This document shows positions 18,502 through 27,504 of a DNA stretch of 64,000 bases, in pieces. Each line of letters opens with the position of its first letter. Positions within the stretch are counted from its first letter, which is position 1. The position numbers and the translations under genes were made by a program. This DNA is from CALJXB01 sp965225935 (GTDB lineage Bacteria > Pseudomonadota > Alphaproteobacteria > Kiloniellales > JAKSDN01): contig CBDDCC010000024.1 of NCBI GenBank assembly GCA_965225935.1, positions 761,357 to 825,356 of the forward strand. Direction: 5' to 3'. Under the pieces are notes generated by a model, which did no database searches, was not told the DNA's origin, and saw nothing but the letters and a program-made list of their open reading frames with translations.

Positions 18502-18891
18502 ATGACCTTCGATACCAAGCAGATCGGCAAGGATCCCGACGTCATGGCGCCGGACGGCTCGGAGGTTCGGGTCTTGTGCAGTCTGTCCCGGGGCAGCATG
18601 GCCCACTTCACTCTGCCTCCGGGAGCGGTCTCCATTGCGGTCGCCCACCGCACGATCGAGGAGCTCTGGTTCTTCGTGTCGGGGCATGGCCAGATGTGGC
18701 GGAAGCTCGATGGCGCGCAGGAGACGGTCGCGGTCGGACCCGGCTCGTCGATCTCCATTCCCATCGGCGCGCACTTCCAGTTCCGTTGCGACGGCGACGA
18801 GCCCCTGGCCGCGGTCGGCGTGGCCATGCCGCCTTGGCCGGGCATGGACGAAGCCTATGCCGTGGACGGCCCTTGGCCGCCATCCGTCTAG
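18502..18891 (+). CDS. Cupin-domain protein (129 aa)
   Basis: A single cupin fold. Motif 1 is around VAHRTIEELWFFVSGHGQMW (His, Glu and His-like ligand positions) and motif 2 around SISIPIGAHFQFRC. The C-terminal PPWPGMDEAYAVDGPWPP is typical of a small uncharacterised cupin group. It follows the GAP-type gene by 73 bp in the same direction and could be co-transcribed. The substrate is unknown. Confidence 0.8.
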   Translation: MTFDTKQIGKDPDVMAPDGSEVRVLCSLSRGSMAHFTLPPGAVSIAVAHRTIEELWFFVSGHGQMWRKLDGAQETVAVGPGSSISIPIGAHFQFRCDGDEPLAAVGVAMPPWPGMDEAYAVDGPWPPSV

Positions 18892-19102
18892 ACAGGACAC
18901 GATAGAGAAGAACGAACAGCTTGGGCGGCACCGCCTGGATTGGCCGCTCTTGGCCGGTTCCTGTCCTCCTTGGACCTGAGCTCCGACGCCGAGAATTTAG
19001 AGAAGCCGATGGTTCGGAAGACGATCGAACTTTTCGCGGGTTCATCGCTTTGGCTACTATCGGCCTTGAAGTCCAACCTGTCTGAGACACGTCGCCCGCG
19101 CC

Positions 19103-19519
19103 ATGGCCCGCATCAGCGTCGAGGAATTCGAGCGGATCGTCGAGGAGGAGCTGCCCTGGGCCCACGACATCGGCCTCAAGGCCGAGCGCATCGCCGATGG
19201 GGAGGCCGTCTGCCGCCTGCCGTTCCGGGAGATGTTCCTGCGCCCCGGCGGCACGGTCTCGGGGCCGACCATGATGCTGCTGGCCGACGCCACCATGTAC
19301 GCGGTGGTGCTCTCGGCCATCGGCCGCGTGAAGCTGGCGGTCACCACCAACCTCAACATCAACTTCCTGCGCAAGCCCGGCCACGAGGATCTGATCGCCG
19401 AAGGGCGGGCGATCAAGATCGGCAAGCGCCTGGCGGTGCTCGAGGTGACCCTCTTCACGGCCGGCGGGCACGAGCCCGTCGCCCACGCGACCGGGACCTA
19501 TTCCATACCTCCGGCGTGA
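19103..19519 (+). CDS. PaaI-family hotdog thioesterase
   Basis: 138 residues with the hotdog fold pattern: LRPGGTVSGPTMMLLADATMYAVVLSAIG (central helix with catalytic Asp), TTNLNINFLRKP and a final HATGTYSIP strand. Family members hydrolyse acyl-CoA thioesters in the cytosol. The acyl group is unknown. It sits 119 bp before the Atm1-type exporter and may share transcription with it. Length is normal. Confidence 0.87.
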   Translation: MARISVEEFERIVEEELPWAHDIGLKAERIADGEAVCRLPFREMFLRPGGTVSGPTMMLLADATMYAVVLSAIGRVKLAVTTNLNINFLRKPGHEDLIAEGRAIKIGKRLAVLEVTLFTAGGHEPVAHATGTYSIPPA

Positions 19520-19638
19520 AGCGTCGCCGCCTGCCCGCGGATCGAGTAACCCCACGCGATTTCGCGTTGACAGCCGCGCGCTGCGGCCCTCTGGTTGCCG
19601 CCCACGGACCCTGAAACCCCAGGAGAACCCGCGACACC

Positions 19639-21561
19639 GTGCGACGTCCCACCACCTTCGATCCCAGCCAGGTGGATCTCCGCAGCCAGCTGCACACCCT
19701 GCGCGAGCTGCTGCCTTACCTCTGGCCGGCAGGTGAACGGGGACTGCGCGCCCGGGTCGTCGTCTCGCTGCTGCTGCTGACGGCGGCCAAACTCACCACG
19801 GTCTACGTGCCGGTCCTGCTGCGGGACGCGGTCGACGCCCTCTCGCCGGCCAGCGGCGGCCAGATCGTCCTCGGCCTGGCGATCGGGCTGCTGCTGGCCT
19901 ACGGCGCGGCGCGCATCCTCGCCCGCGGCTTCGGCGAGCTGCGGGACGCGGTCTTCGCCAAGGTGGCCCAGCACGCCATCCGCCGGGTGGCGCTGCAGAC
20001 CTTCCGGCACCTCCACACGCTCTCCCTGCGCTTCCACCTGGAGCGCCAGACCGGCGGCCTCTCGCGGGTCATCGAGCGCGGTACCAAGGGCATCGAGTTC
20101 CTACTCTCCTTCGTGCTGTTCAGCGTGCTGCCCACCCTGCTGGAGATCGCCCTGGTCGCCGTCATCCTCTGGACCCTCTTCGACTGGCGCTTCACGGCGA
20201 TCACCCTGGTCACCATCGTCGCCTACGTCTGCTTCACCTTCGCCGCCACCGAGCGGCGCATCCGCTACCGCCGGCAGATGAACGAGGCCGACACCGAGGC
20301 CAACACCAAGGCGGTCGACAGCCTGCTGAACTACGAGACGGTAAAGTACTTCGGCAACGAGGAGCACGAGGCGCGCCGCTTCGACCGGGCGCTGGCCGAC
20401 TACCAGCGGGCGGCGGTGCGTACCCGTATCAGCCTCTCGCTGCTCAACAGCGGCCAGGTAACCATCGTCTCCCTCGGCATGACGGCCATGATGGCGCTTG
20501 CCGCCCTCGGCGTGGCGCGGGGCACCATGACGGTGGGCGACTTCGTCATGGTCAACGCCTACCTCATACAGCTCGCCATGCCGCTTGGCCTGCTCGGCAC
20601 CGTCTACCGGGAGATCAAGCAGTCGCTCGTCGACATGGAGGTCATGTTCACCCTGCTGCATCAGTCGGCGGAAGTGACCGACCGGCCGGGCGCGCCCGCG
20701 CTGGAGATCGGCCCCGGCGAGATCGCCTTCGAGAAGATCGACTTCGGCTACGACCCGCGGCGCCTCATCCTGCACGATGTCGACTTCACCGTGCCGGCCG
20801 GCGAGACGGTGGCCATCGTCGGGCCGAGCGGTGCCGGCAAGTCCACCATCAGCCGCATCCTCTTCCGCTTCTACGACGTCGAGGCCGGACGGGTCTTGAT
20901 CGACGGCCAGGACATCCGCGAGGTCCAGCAGGCGAGCCTGCGCGCCGCCATCGGCATCGTTCCCCAGGACACGGTGCTGTTCAACGACACGGTCTACTAC
21001 AACATCGCCTACGGCCGGCCCGAGGCGGGCCGCGACCAAGTGGTGGCCGCCGCGCGCCTCGCCCGCATCCACGACTTCGTCGAGAGCCTGCCTGACGGCT
21101 ACGAGACCGTGGTCGGCGAGCGCGGCCTCAAGCTCTCGGGCGGCGAGAAGCAGCGGGTCGCCATCGCCCGCACCATCCTCAAGGAGCCGCGCATCCTGCT
21201 GTTCGATGAGGCCACCTCCGCCCTCGACACCAAGACCGAGCGTGCGATCCAGCAGAGCCTGGGCGAGGTCTCGCGCGGCCGCACCACCCTCGTCATCGCC
21301 CACCGCCTCTCCACCGTGGTGGACGCCGACAACATCCTGGTCATGGAGGAGGGCCGCATCGTCGAGCGCGGCCGCCACGACGAGCTGCTGCGCCAGGACG
21401 GCCGCTACGCCGAGATGTGGCGCCGACAGCAGGACGCCGCGAGCGAGGAGCCCGGAGAGGGCGCGCCGGCGGATGGACAAGGAGAAGGAGACGACAGCTC
21501 TCCGGCCGAAGCGCCGGCCGAGGGCGACGAGGCCTCCACGCCCCTTCCCGTGGAACGCTAG
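19639..21561 (+). CDS. Atm1/HMT1-type ABC exporter (fused permease and ATPase)
   Basis: 640 residues, a half-transporter that dimerises. Six membrane helices occupy about residues 35-320, with the NYETVKYFGNEEHE segment diagnostic for the Atm1 group. The nucleotide-binding domain has Walker A GPSGAGKST (about 395), signature LSGGEKQR (about 499), Walker B RILLFDEATSALD (about 519) and an H-loop AHRLST. Homologues export glutathione conjugates or metal-thiol complexes, tying it to Fe-S or heavy-metal homeostasis. The GTG 19639 start has an AGGAG site further upstream than usual. The C-terminal tail is acidic and Pro/Ala-rich. Confidence 0.93.
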   Translation: MRRPTTFDPSQVDLRSQLHTLRELLPYLWPAGERGLRARVVVSLLLLTAAKLTTVYVPVLLRDAVDALSPASGGQIVLGLAIGLLLAYGAARILARGFGELRDAVFAKVAQHAIRRVALQTFRHLHTLSLRFHLERQTGGLSRVIERGTKGIEFLLSFVLFSVLPTLLEIALVAVILWTLFDWRFTAITLVTIVAYVCFTFAATERRIRYRRQMNEADTEANTKAVDSLLNYETVKYFGNEEHEARRFDRALADYQRAAVRTRISLSLLNSGQVTIVSLGMTAMMALAALGVARGTMTVGDFVMVNAYLIQLAMPLGLLGTVYREIKQSLVDMEVMFTLLHQSAEVTDRPGAPALEIGPGEIAFEKIDFGYDPRRLILHDVDFTVPAGETVAIVGPSGAGKSTISRILFRFYDVEAGRVLIDGQDIREVQQASLRAAIGIVPQDTVLFNDTVYYNIAYGRPEAGRDQVVAAARLARIHDFVESLPDGYETVVGERGLKLSGGEKQRVAIARTILKEPRILLFDEATSALDTKTERAIQQSLGEVSRGRTTLVIAHRLSTVVDADNILVMEEGRIVERGRHDELLRQDGRYAEMWRRQQDAASEEPGEGAPADGQGEGDDSSPAEAPAEGDEASTPLPVER

Positions 21562-21655
21562 GAGCCGCGCGACAAAAGTCTCCTGACGGCAGGCTGTCAG
21601 TTCACCGCCGTTAGGCTGCTCCCAGGGATCGACCATTCGGGGGGCGGCGGAACGC

Positions 21656-22633
21656 ATGGGCGCGGGCGGCGACTGCGGCGGTGGCGGAGGCGCGAAGGCC
21701 ACGGGGATCGCCCTGGTGGTGGGCTCGGCGGTCCTCTTCAGCCTGACCGGCGTGCTCACCAAGGTCATTGCGAGCGACGCCTGGACCATCCTCTGCTGGC
21801 GCGGGCTGATCGGCGGCGGCCTCATCGCGCTCTACGTGCTCGGCCGGCGCCGGGGAAGACCGGTCCGCTCTACGTTCCGGCTCGGCTGGCGGGGCTGGCT
21901 GCTCGCCACGGAAGGCAGCCTCGCCAGCCTCGCCTTCATCTTCGCCTTCAAGCTGACCTACGTGACCAACGTGGCGGTGATCTACGCCACCGCGCCCTTC
22001 CTGGCGGCGGCCCTGGAGCGCCTCCTCCTCGGCACGCCCCTGCGCCCGGCGACCCTGGCGGCGGCGGCCGTCTCCCTCCTCGGCATCCTGGTGATGGTCT
22101 CCGGCGAGGGTGGCGTGGACATACGTCTGGGCGACGCGGTGGCGCTCGCCATGGCCTTCGGCAGCGCCCTCTACATGGTTCTGATCCGCCTCTACCGGGA
22201 CACCCCGGCCGTGCTGGCGGGCGGCGTCTCGGGGCTCCAGCTCTTCCTCGTCGGCTGGGTCATGGTCGATCCCCTGGCGGTCTCGCTCGGCGACGCCTTG
22301 CTGCTGGCGCTCTTCGGCCTCTCCTTCGCACTTGCCGTCGTGCTCTGGACCGAGGGCACGCGACGGCTGCCCGCGGCCGAATCGGGCCTCCTGGGAACCG
22401 CAGAGACGCCGTTCGCGATCCTCCTCGCCTGGCTCGTCCTCTCCGAGCTGCCGCCGACCGCGAGCCTGATCGGCGGCGCCGTCGTGCTGGCGGCGGTCTT
22501 CGCCCACGCCGGCCGGGATTTCCTCCTGGCGGTCAGGCGGCGCGCTGGGGCAGGCGGCGCCGGTGGGCCTCGAGCCCCAGCAGCATCAGGCCGGTCGCGA
22601 GCACGCAGTAGAGGGCGAACAGCAGGCAGATGA
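21656..22633 (+). CDS. EamA/DMT-family transporter
   Basis: 325 residues with about ten membrane helices and two EamA repeats (AVLFSLTGVLTKVIASDAWTILCWRG, and the last repeat ending in ETPFAILLAWLVLSELP). After helix 10 there is an extra Arg/Ala/Gly-rich tail of about 30 residues, and the last 101 bp overlap the 3' end of the opposing MFS gene, so the tail may be a read-through product of the overlap. Substrate unknown. Confidence 0.85.
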   Translation: MGAGGDCGGGGGAKATGIALVVGSAVLFSLTGVLTKVIASDAWTILCWRGLIGGGLIALYVLGRRRGRPVRSTFRLGWRGWLLATEGSLASLAFIFAFKLTYVTNVAVIYATAPFLAAALERLLLGTPLRPATLAAAAVSLLGILVMVSGEGGVDIRLGDAVALAMAFGSALYMVLIRLYRDTPAVLAGGVSGLQLFLVGWVMVDPLAVSLGDALLLALFGLSFALAVVLWTEGTRRLPAAESGLLGTAETPFAILLAWLVLSELPPTASLIGGAVVLAAVFAHAGRDFLLAVRRRAGAGGAGGPRAPAASGRSRARSRGRTAGR

Positions 22634-23795
22634 CCTCTATGGAGACGTCCGCGTCCATCAACACGCCCATGACCAGGGGGCCGAGCGCCGTGGCGAAGAC
22701 CGAGATGGCCACGGCGAGGGAGCGGATGGCGCCCAGGTGGCCGACCCCGTAGACCTCGGCCCAGAGGGCCGTCACGGCCGTATAGGTTATGCCGCTGGTG
22801 AGGCCCATCAGCAGCAGGTAGGGCCAGACCCAGAAGCGGCCGTCGAAGGCCCAGACGATCACCAGGCCCAGCGCCATGGGCATGAGGAAGGCCGGCAGTA
22901 CCCGCGCCGCGGTCACCCGGTCGATCAGCGGCCCTGCGGCCAGCGAGGCCGCGACCGAGCCCACGGCATAGGCCCAGTAGCTGCCGGTGATCCAGCCGGC
23001 GCCCCAGCCCTTCATCTCGGCCAGCTCCAAGTGATGGAAGAAGAGGGCGGTACCGATGAACGAGGGCGCCAGGACGGCCGGCAGCATGAGGTAGAAGCGC
23101 CCGTCGCGCAGCACCTCGGCCCGGGTCCAGGAGGGCGTCCGCCAGGTGCCCCCGTCCCTGGCCGTCCGCTGGCGTTCCTCGTGTTCCCGGTGGCGCCGCT
23201 CGTGCCCGCGCAGGAGCCAGAGCACCAGCGGAGTGACAGCGAGCGCGAGCAGCACCGCCGCGCTGGCGTAGGTCGCGCGCCAGCCGAAGGCGGCGATGGC
23301 AAGGACGGCCAGGAAGGGCAGCAGCGTTTCGCCCACCGAGAAGCCGAGCGAGCCCAGGGCGACGGCCTTGCCGCGGTCGGCCTCGAAGTAGCGGGCCATG
23401 GCTGTGGTGCCCGTGTGACTGGCAAGGCCCTGGCCGGCATGGCGCAGCAGGAAGACCGCCAGCACCAGGAAAGGGGCGCCGGGCACCAGTGCCATGAAGG
23501 CTGCCGCCGCCACCAGCCCCAGGCAGACCAGGACCGTGTAGCGCGCGAGGGCCATTCGGTCGATCAAGGCCCCGGTCCAGGGCAAGAGGGCCGCGCTCAG
23601 CAGGGTGCCGGCCGTGTAGACGGCGCTCCAGCCGGTGTGGCTGAGGCCGAAGGCCTCGCGGATCGAGGGTCCGAAGACGCCGATGAAGTAGGTCTGGCCG
23701 ACGCTGGATGTAAACGCCATGGCGAAGCCGAACGCCAGGAAGCGGCTGTTGGCTGGGCTGGCGAGGGCGAGGCGCAGGTAACCTTCGGCGAACAT
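22533..23795 (-). CDS. MFS transporter
   Basis: 420 residues, twelve predicted helices in the major facilitator fold. The N-terminus FLAFGFAMAFTSSVGQTYFIGVFGPSIREAF resembles the oxalate/formate-antiporter-like and monocarboxylate groups. A charged cytoplasmic loop (RGHERRHREHEERQRTARDGG) separates the two halves. ATG 23795 is chosen because it opens the conserved start; the frame extends upstream without membrane character. Substrate unknown. Confidence 0.85.
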   Translation of the reverse strand: MFAEGYLRLALASPANSRFLAFGFAMAFTSSVGQTYFIGVFGPSIREAFGLSHTGWSAVYTAGTLLSAALLPWTGALIDRMALARYTVLVCLGLVAAAAFMALVPGAPFLVLAVFLLRHAGQGLASHTGTTAMARYFEADRGKAVALGSLGFSVGETLLPFLAVLAIAAFGWRATYASAAVLLALAVTPLVLWLLRGHERRHREHEERQRTARDGGTWRTPSWTRAEVLRDGRFYLMLPAVLAPSFIGTALFFHHLELAEMKGWGAGWITGSYWAYAVGSVAASLAAGPLIDRVTAARVLPAFLMPMALGLVIVWAFDGRFWVWPYLLLMGLTSGITYTAVTALWAEVYGVGHLGAIRSLAVAISVFATALGPLVMGVLMDADVSIEVICLLFALYCVLATGLMLLGLEAHRRRLPQRAA

Positions 23796-23983
23796 GGCGC
23801 TCGGTCGGCTGTGGGATGACGGCCCGCGGCAGGGAAATGACGGCCGCGGACCCGACGGCGCCCCATTGTGGGCCCCGCCCCTGGGCGTGCAAGAACAAAC
23901 TTGCCGACGAGGCACGGCTGGTGCGGCGGTCGACGTCCAGGCCCGGATTGGCAGCCGCGCCGGGGCGCGCTAGGTTCGCGGAC

Positions 23984-24454
23984 ATGACTCCTGCCGCCGG
24001 CCCCGCAGCGGCCCCGACGCTCACCCACCTGGCGCTGCACGTGCGCGACCTGGAGGCCTGCGTCGCCTTCTACCGCGACTTCTGCGCCATGACCGTGGTG
24101 CACGAGCGCGACGCCAAAAGCGACGGTGGCGGCGGCCAGGTGGTCTGGCTGGCCGAGCCGGGACGCGAGAGGGAGTTCATCTTCGTGCTGCTGGCCGGCG
24201 GGCCGGGCCGCGACCAGGGCGAGCGGGACTTCAGCCACTTCGGATTCGCCCTCGACAGCCGGGCGGCGGTGGACGCCCTGGCCGACAGGGCGGCGGCCGC
24301 CGGCTGTCTCGCCTGGCCGCCCCGGGAGGAGCCCTACCCGGTCGGCTACTACTGCGGCCTCAGGGACCCGGATGGCAACTTCGTCGAATTCTCCTATGGC
24401 CAGCCGCTGGGGCCGGGCGCCGAAGACCCGGTGCCGGCACGGACGCGGACATGA
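23984..24454 (+). CDS. VOC-family (glyoxalase/dioxygenase superfamily) protein
   Basis: 156 residues with paired beta-alpha-beta-beta-beta modules. THLALHVRDLEACVAFYRDF carries the first metal His, HFGFALDSRAAVDAL the second, and DPDGNFVEFSYGQP the final Glu. Its stop overlaps the meaB start by the four bases ATGA, so the two are translationally coupled. That position invites a link with methylmalonyl-CoA epimerase, also a VOC protein, but the sequence looks more like a general glyoxalase-type member. The specific reaction is unresolved. Confidence 0.82.
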   Translation: MTPAAGPAAAPTLTHLALHVRDLEACVAFYRDFCAMTVVHERDAKSDGGGGQVVWLAEPGREREFIFVLLAGGPGRDQGERDFSHFGFALDSRAAVDALADRAAAAGCLAWPPREEPYPVGYYCGLRDPDGNFVEFSYGQPLGPGAEDPVPARTRT

Positions 24455-25467
24455 GCGCCGGGACGGACGGCGAACCGGGCGCCGCGGTCGGGCCCCTGGC
24501 CGAGGGTATCCGTGGCGGCGACCGGCGGGCGCTCGCCCGGGCCATCACCCTGGCCGAATCGAGCCGCACCGACCACCGGGCCCAGGCCGAGGCCCTGGAG
24601 GCCGCGCTGCTCCCGGAGGCCGGCAACTCGATCCGCATCGGCATCTCCGGCGTGCCGGGGGTCGGCAAGTCCACCTTCATCGAGGCCTTCGGGCTCTACC
24701 TGATCGCAGAGGGCCACAGGGTCGCCGTGCTGGCGGTCGACCCCTCCTCGAAGCGCAGCGGAGGCTCGATCCTGGGCGACAAGACCCGCATGGAGCAGTT
24801 GTCGCGGGCAGAGGCGGCCTTCATCCGGCCCTCGCCGGCCGGCGGCACCCTGGGTGGCGTGGCCCGGCGCACCCGCGAGGCCATGCTGCTCTGCGAGGCG
24901 GCCGGCTTCGACGTGCTGATCGTCGAGACCGTGGGCGTCGGCCAGTCGGAGACCGCGGTCGCCGACCTGGTGGACCTCTTCCTGCTGCTGCTGCAGCCCG
25001 GCGGCGGCGACGAGCTGCAGGGCCTGAAGCGGGGCATCGTCGAGCTGGCGGAGATCCTGGTGGTCAACAAGGCCGACGGCGAGCTCGAGGCCGCAGCCGG
25101 GCGGGCCGCCGCCGAGTACGGCAACGCCATCCGCCTGCTGCAGCCGGGCTTCGGCGGCTGGCGCCCGCCGGTCCTCACCTGCTCGGCCAAGACGGGGCAG
25201 GGGATGGCCGAAGTCTGGGCCGAGATCGGCCGCTTCCGCGAGGCCTTCGGCCCCGGCGGCGCCATCGCGGCCAAGCGCGCCCGCCAGGCCGAGGCCTGGA
25301 TGTGGAACGAGATCGGCGAGACCCTGACCGCGCGTTTCCGGGCCCATCCGCGGGTGGCCGAGCGTCTGCCGGAGATGAGTGCCCAGGTGACGGCCGGCCG
25401 GCTCACTCCGGCCGCGGCGGCGCGCGCCCTCATGGCGGCCTTCCTGGCGGAGGGCGACGAGGCTTGA
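24451..25467 (+). CDS. meaB: Methylmalonyl-CoA mutase-associated GTPase MeaB
   Basis: 338 residues, G3E-type P-loop GTPase that guards and reloads adenosylcobalamin in methylmalonyl-CoA mutase. Walker A GVPGVGKST lies at about 67-75. The long switch-like segment VLAVDPSSKRSGGSILGDKTRM is diagnostic of MeaB/ArgK, and DVLIVETVGVGQSE and the VVNKADG base-recognition motif follow. The ATGA overlap with the VOC gene shows an operon. Its client mutase gene is at 10386-12536. Confidence 0.94.
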   Translation: MSAGTDGEPGAAVGPLAEGIRGGDRRALARAITLAESSRTDHRAQAEALEAALLPEAGNSIRIGISGVPGVGKSTFIEAFGLYLIAEGHRVAVLAVDPSSKRSGGSILGDKTRMEQLSRAEAAFIRPSPAGGTLGGVARRTREAMLLCEAAGFDVLIVETVGVGQSETAVADLVDLFLLLLQPGGGDELQGLKRGIVELAEILVVNKADGELEAAAGRAAAEYGNAIRLLQPGFGGWRPPVLTCSAKTGQGMAEVWAEIGRFREAFGPGGAIAAKRARQAEAWMWNEIGETLTARFRAHPRVAERLPEMSAQVTAGRLTPAAAARALMAAFLAEGDEA

Positions 25468-25633
25468 GCGGGCGGCCGTCCGGGGCGCCGGGCGCCCGGT
25501 TTTCCCGGGATTCGCCTTGACTGGGGACCGGCCCTGGCCTACATAGCTGCCCGGCCGGGGCGCTCCCGTGAAGGCAGGGGGCGGCCCGGAGATCGTTTCA
25601 AGGACTGCAGTTCGGGTACGGGACGGATCAGCC

Positions 25634-25939
25634 ATGGCACGCCGATGCGAGTTCATCAATAAGGGTGTCCAGGCGGGCAACAACGTCAGCCACGCCCATA
25701 ACAAGACGCGGCGGCGCTTCCTGCCCAACTTGCAGCGCACCTCGCTCTACAGCGACCGCCTGCGGCAGATGGTACGCGTACGTCTCTCGGCCCGGGCGAT
25801 CCGCACCATCGAGCACAACGGCGGCCTGGACTCCTTCCTGCTGGGGACGCCGAACCGGGATCTCGGGCCGGAGGCGCGCCGGCTGAAGCGGCGCATCCAG
25901 AAGGCGCGGCAGCCGGAGCAGGAAGCGGCCTCCGCCTGA
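25634..25939 (+). CDS. rpmB: 50S ribosomal protein L28
   Basis: 101 residues matching the alphaproteobacterial L28 form: MARRCEFINKGVQAGNNVSHA, then KTRRRFLPNLQ and LSARAIRTIEHNGGLDSFL. ATG 25634 is the standard start; the frame is open further upstream but carries no similarity. A GC-rich hairpin with a T tract follows the stop. Confidence 0.96.
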   Translation: MARRCEFINKGVQAGNNVSHAHNKTRRRFLPNLQRTSLYSDRLRQMVRVRLSARAIRTIEHNGGLDSFLLGTPNRDLGPEARRLKRRIQKARQPEQEAASA

Positions 25940-25967
25940 CTCGGCCGAGCCAGGACCGAAATCCGAA

Positions 25968-25992
25968 GGGGCGCCCTTGCGGCGCCCTTTGT
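25968..25992 (+). terminator. Intrinsic terminator after rpmB
   Basis: A 7-bp stem GGGCGCC / GGCGCCC with a CTTGC loop is followed by TTTGTCGTT. It lies about 30 bases after the L28 stop and just before the MITE-like element. Confidence 0.75.
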
Positions 25993-25996
25993 CGTT

Positions 25997-26269
25997 CTAG
26001 AGCGGGATGGGATGAGATTGAACCACGCTGACGGAGCGATTTTGGCCGGACGTTAGGAGCGACGACGAAGGACATGCCGAAGCATGTTCGAGGAGGAGCG
26101 ACGCGGCGTCCGGCCAAAAGCGCTCGTCCCGTGCGGGTTGGCCTGGGTTGGCCCGCCGCGTCGTTGCGGGCCTCGCCCGATGCCCCGCATCGCGCTGCGG
26201 CCCGCGCCTAGCGGACCGAGCCAACCCAGGCCAACAGCGTTGATTCAATCTCATCCCATCCCGCTCTAG
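25997..26269. mobile_element. MITE-like element, copy A (273 bp)
   Basis: Ends in perfect 26-bp terminal inverted repeats that begin CTAGAGCGGGATGGGATGAG. Nearly identical in length and sequence (only a handful of substitutions by eye) to 58521-58793, in opposite orientation. Internal inverted pairs (TTTTGGCCGGACG with its complement, and GGCCTGGGTTGG with its complement) would fold it into a long structured hairpin set. It encodes no transposase. The CTAG at both ends fits TA target duplication at CTAG, as used by IS630/Tc1-type transposases, which is inference. Confidence 0.85.
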
Positions 26270-26271
26270 CC

Positions 26272-27318
26272 TCAGTCCGCCGAGCCGCCCTCTTCCAGCG
26301 CGAACATGAGCAGCAGCGTGCGCTGCACCGCCTTGAAGTTGTCGTCGCTGAGCAGATAGATGAGTGTCTCGCCGCCGGGACCCCGGCGGGCGGCCACCGC
26401 CTCGAAGTTGTCGATGGTGAGCGGCAGGCCCCAGCGGGCCAGTTCCTCGCCCGCCAGGCGCGCGCCGGGACGTACGTCCGACAGTGGCACGCGGACGAGA
26501 CGTACGGTCGGCCCGGTGAGCAGGCTGAAGCCGCGCTCCAGCACCAGCAGGTCGCCGCCGGGCAGGCGCGTGGCGCCGGTCGGCCTGGTGCTCCAGCCGC
26601 GCCGGTAGGAAATCTTCGACCAGGCGCCGTCCTGCCAGAGGTAGCCGGCGGCGTCGGCACCGTTGGTTCCGGCGGCCTGCTCCTCGGTGAGGCCGAGCAG
26701 GCGGCCGTCCGAGAGGGCGACCAGGGCCTCCAGGCCGCCGTTCCCGGGGGCCCCGTCGAGGCCGTCCGGCTGCGGCCAGACGGTCGGCCGGCCGGCCAGG
26801 GGCGCCGGGCCCTCCAGGTAGCGCCAGATGCGATGCCGGGTCTCGAAGCTCGCCAGGATCGAGCCGTCGGCGAGAGCGGCCAGGGATTCCGCGTCGCCCC
26901 AGCGCTTCCTGGTGCTGAGGGGTGTGCCATCGGGATCCAGGAGTCGGCCGATCTCGGCCTCTTCCAGTCCGGCGAGACGCCCCTTCCCGTCGTAGGTCAG
27001 GCGCCCGGCCAGCCAGTGGGCGGTGTCGCTGACGGCCAGCAGGCGGTCCCCGTCCGGCGAGACCAGCAGCCCCGAGAAGCCGCCGAAGCGCCGGTCCGGC
27101 GAGCTCAGGCGGAGGCCGCCGCGCCAGACGAGCCGCCCGACCCCGGTCCGGCCCGGATCGTCCGGGTCGAGCTGAACTGGCTTGCCGGTGAGCGCGATCG
27201 GCCCGCTCCCTTGCGCCCCCTCGGCCGTCGTCGGCACCACCCAGAGGAGGAGCGCTGCCAGGAGAACCTGCAGTAGGGCGGAGGTGACGCCGCGTGTCGC
27301 TTGCTTGCGAGGTTTCAT
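26272..27318 (-). CDS. Secreted esterase-like activity of phytase family protein
   Basis: 348 residues with an N-terminal signal or membrane anchor (ALLQVLLAALLLWVVPTTAEGA) followed by a beta-propeller-like domain. FGGFSGLLVSPDGDRLLAVSDTAHWL, RWGDAESLAALADGSILASFE and NGGLEALVALSDGRLLGLTEE are the repeated blades typical of the phytase-like esterase family in Proteobacteria. Probably periplasmic; substrate unknown. ATG 27318 (MKPRKQ) is preferred over 27357 for a normal signal peptide. MITE copy A begins two bases after the stop. Confidence 0.82.
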   Translation of the reverse strand: MKPRKQATRGVTSALLQVLLAALLLWVVPTTAEGAQGSGPIALTGKPVQLDPDDPGRTGVGRLVWRGGLRLSSPDRRFGGFSGLLVSPDGDRLLAVSDTAHWLAGRLTYDGKGRLAGLEEAEIGRLLDPDGTPLSTRKRWGDAESLAALADGSILASFETRHRIWRYLEGPAPLAGRPTVWPQPDGLDGAPGNGGLEALVALSDGRLLGLTEEQAAGTNGADAAGYLWQDGAWSKISYRRGWSTRPTGATRLPGGDLLVLERGFSLLTGPTVRLVRVPLSDVRPGARLAGEELARWGLPLTIDNFEAVAARRGPGGETLIYLLSDDNFKAVQRTLLLMFALEEGGSAD

Positions 27319-27450
27319 CGCCAGGCGAAACTCGGGTAGGGCACATGACTTTGTCAAAGCGCTTTTGGGCCGAAGATGTGTTGGCCGGTCTCGCCCACAG
27401 GTTGCTATAGTGCTCGTAGACCGGATTGTTCGTTTGGCATCCTGTGGGTT

Positions 27451-27494
27451 AAGTCATTGCCTGACTTGACAATATGAGTTAAAGCGCATATATT
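27451..27494 (+). promoter_or_regulatory. Near-consensus sigma-70 promoter with overlapping dyad
   Basis: TTGACA (27466-27471), 17 bases, TATATT (27489-27494) is an almost ideal housekeeping promoter. The predicted start site is near 27501, only a few bases before ATG 27505, so the message would be leaderless or nearly so. An inverted repeat AAGTCA-TTGCC-TGACTT (27451-27467) overlaps the -35 box and is a good candidate operator for the XRE protein encoded by the second gene of the operon. Confidence 0.65.
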
Positions 27495-27504
27495 GGATGC
27501 ATGG

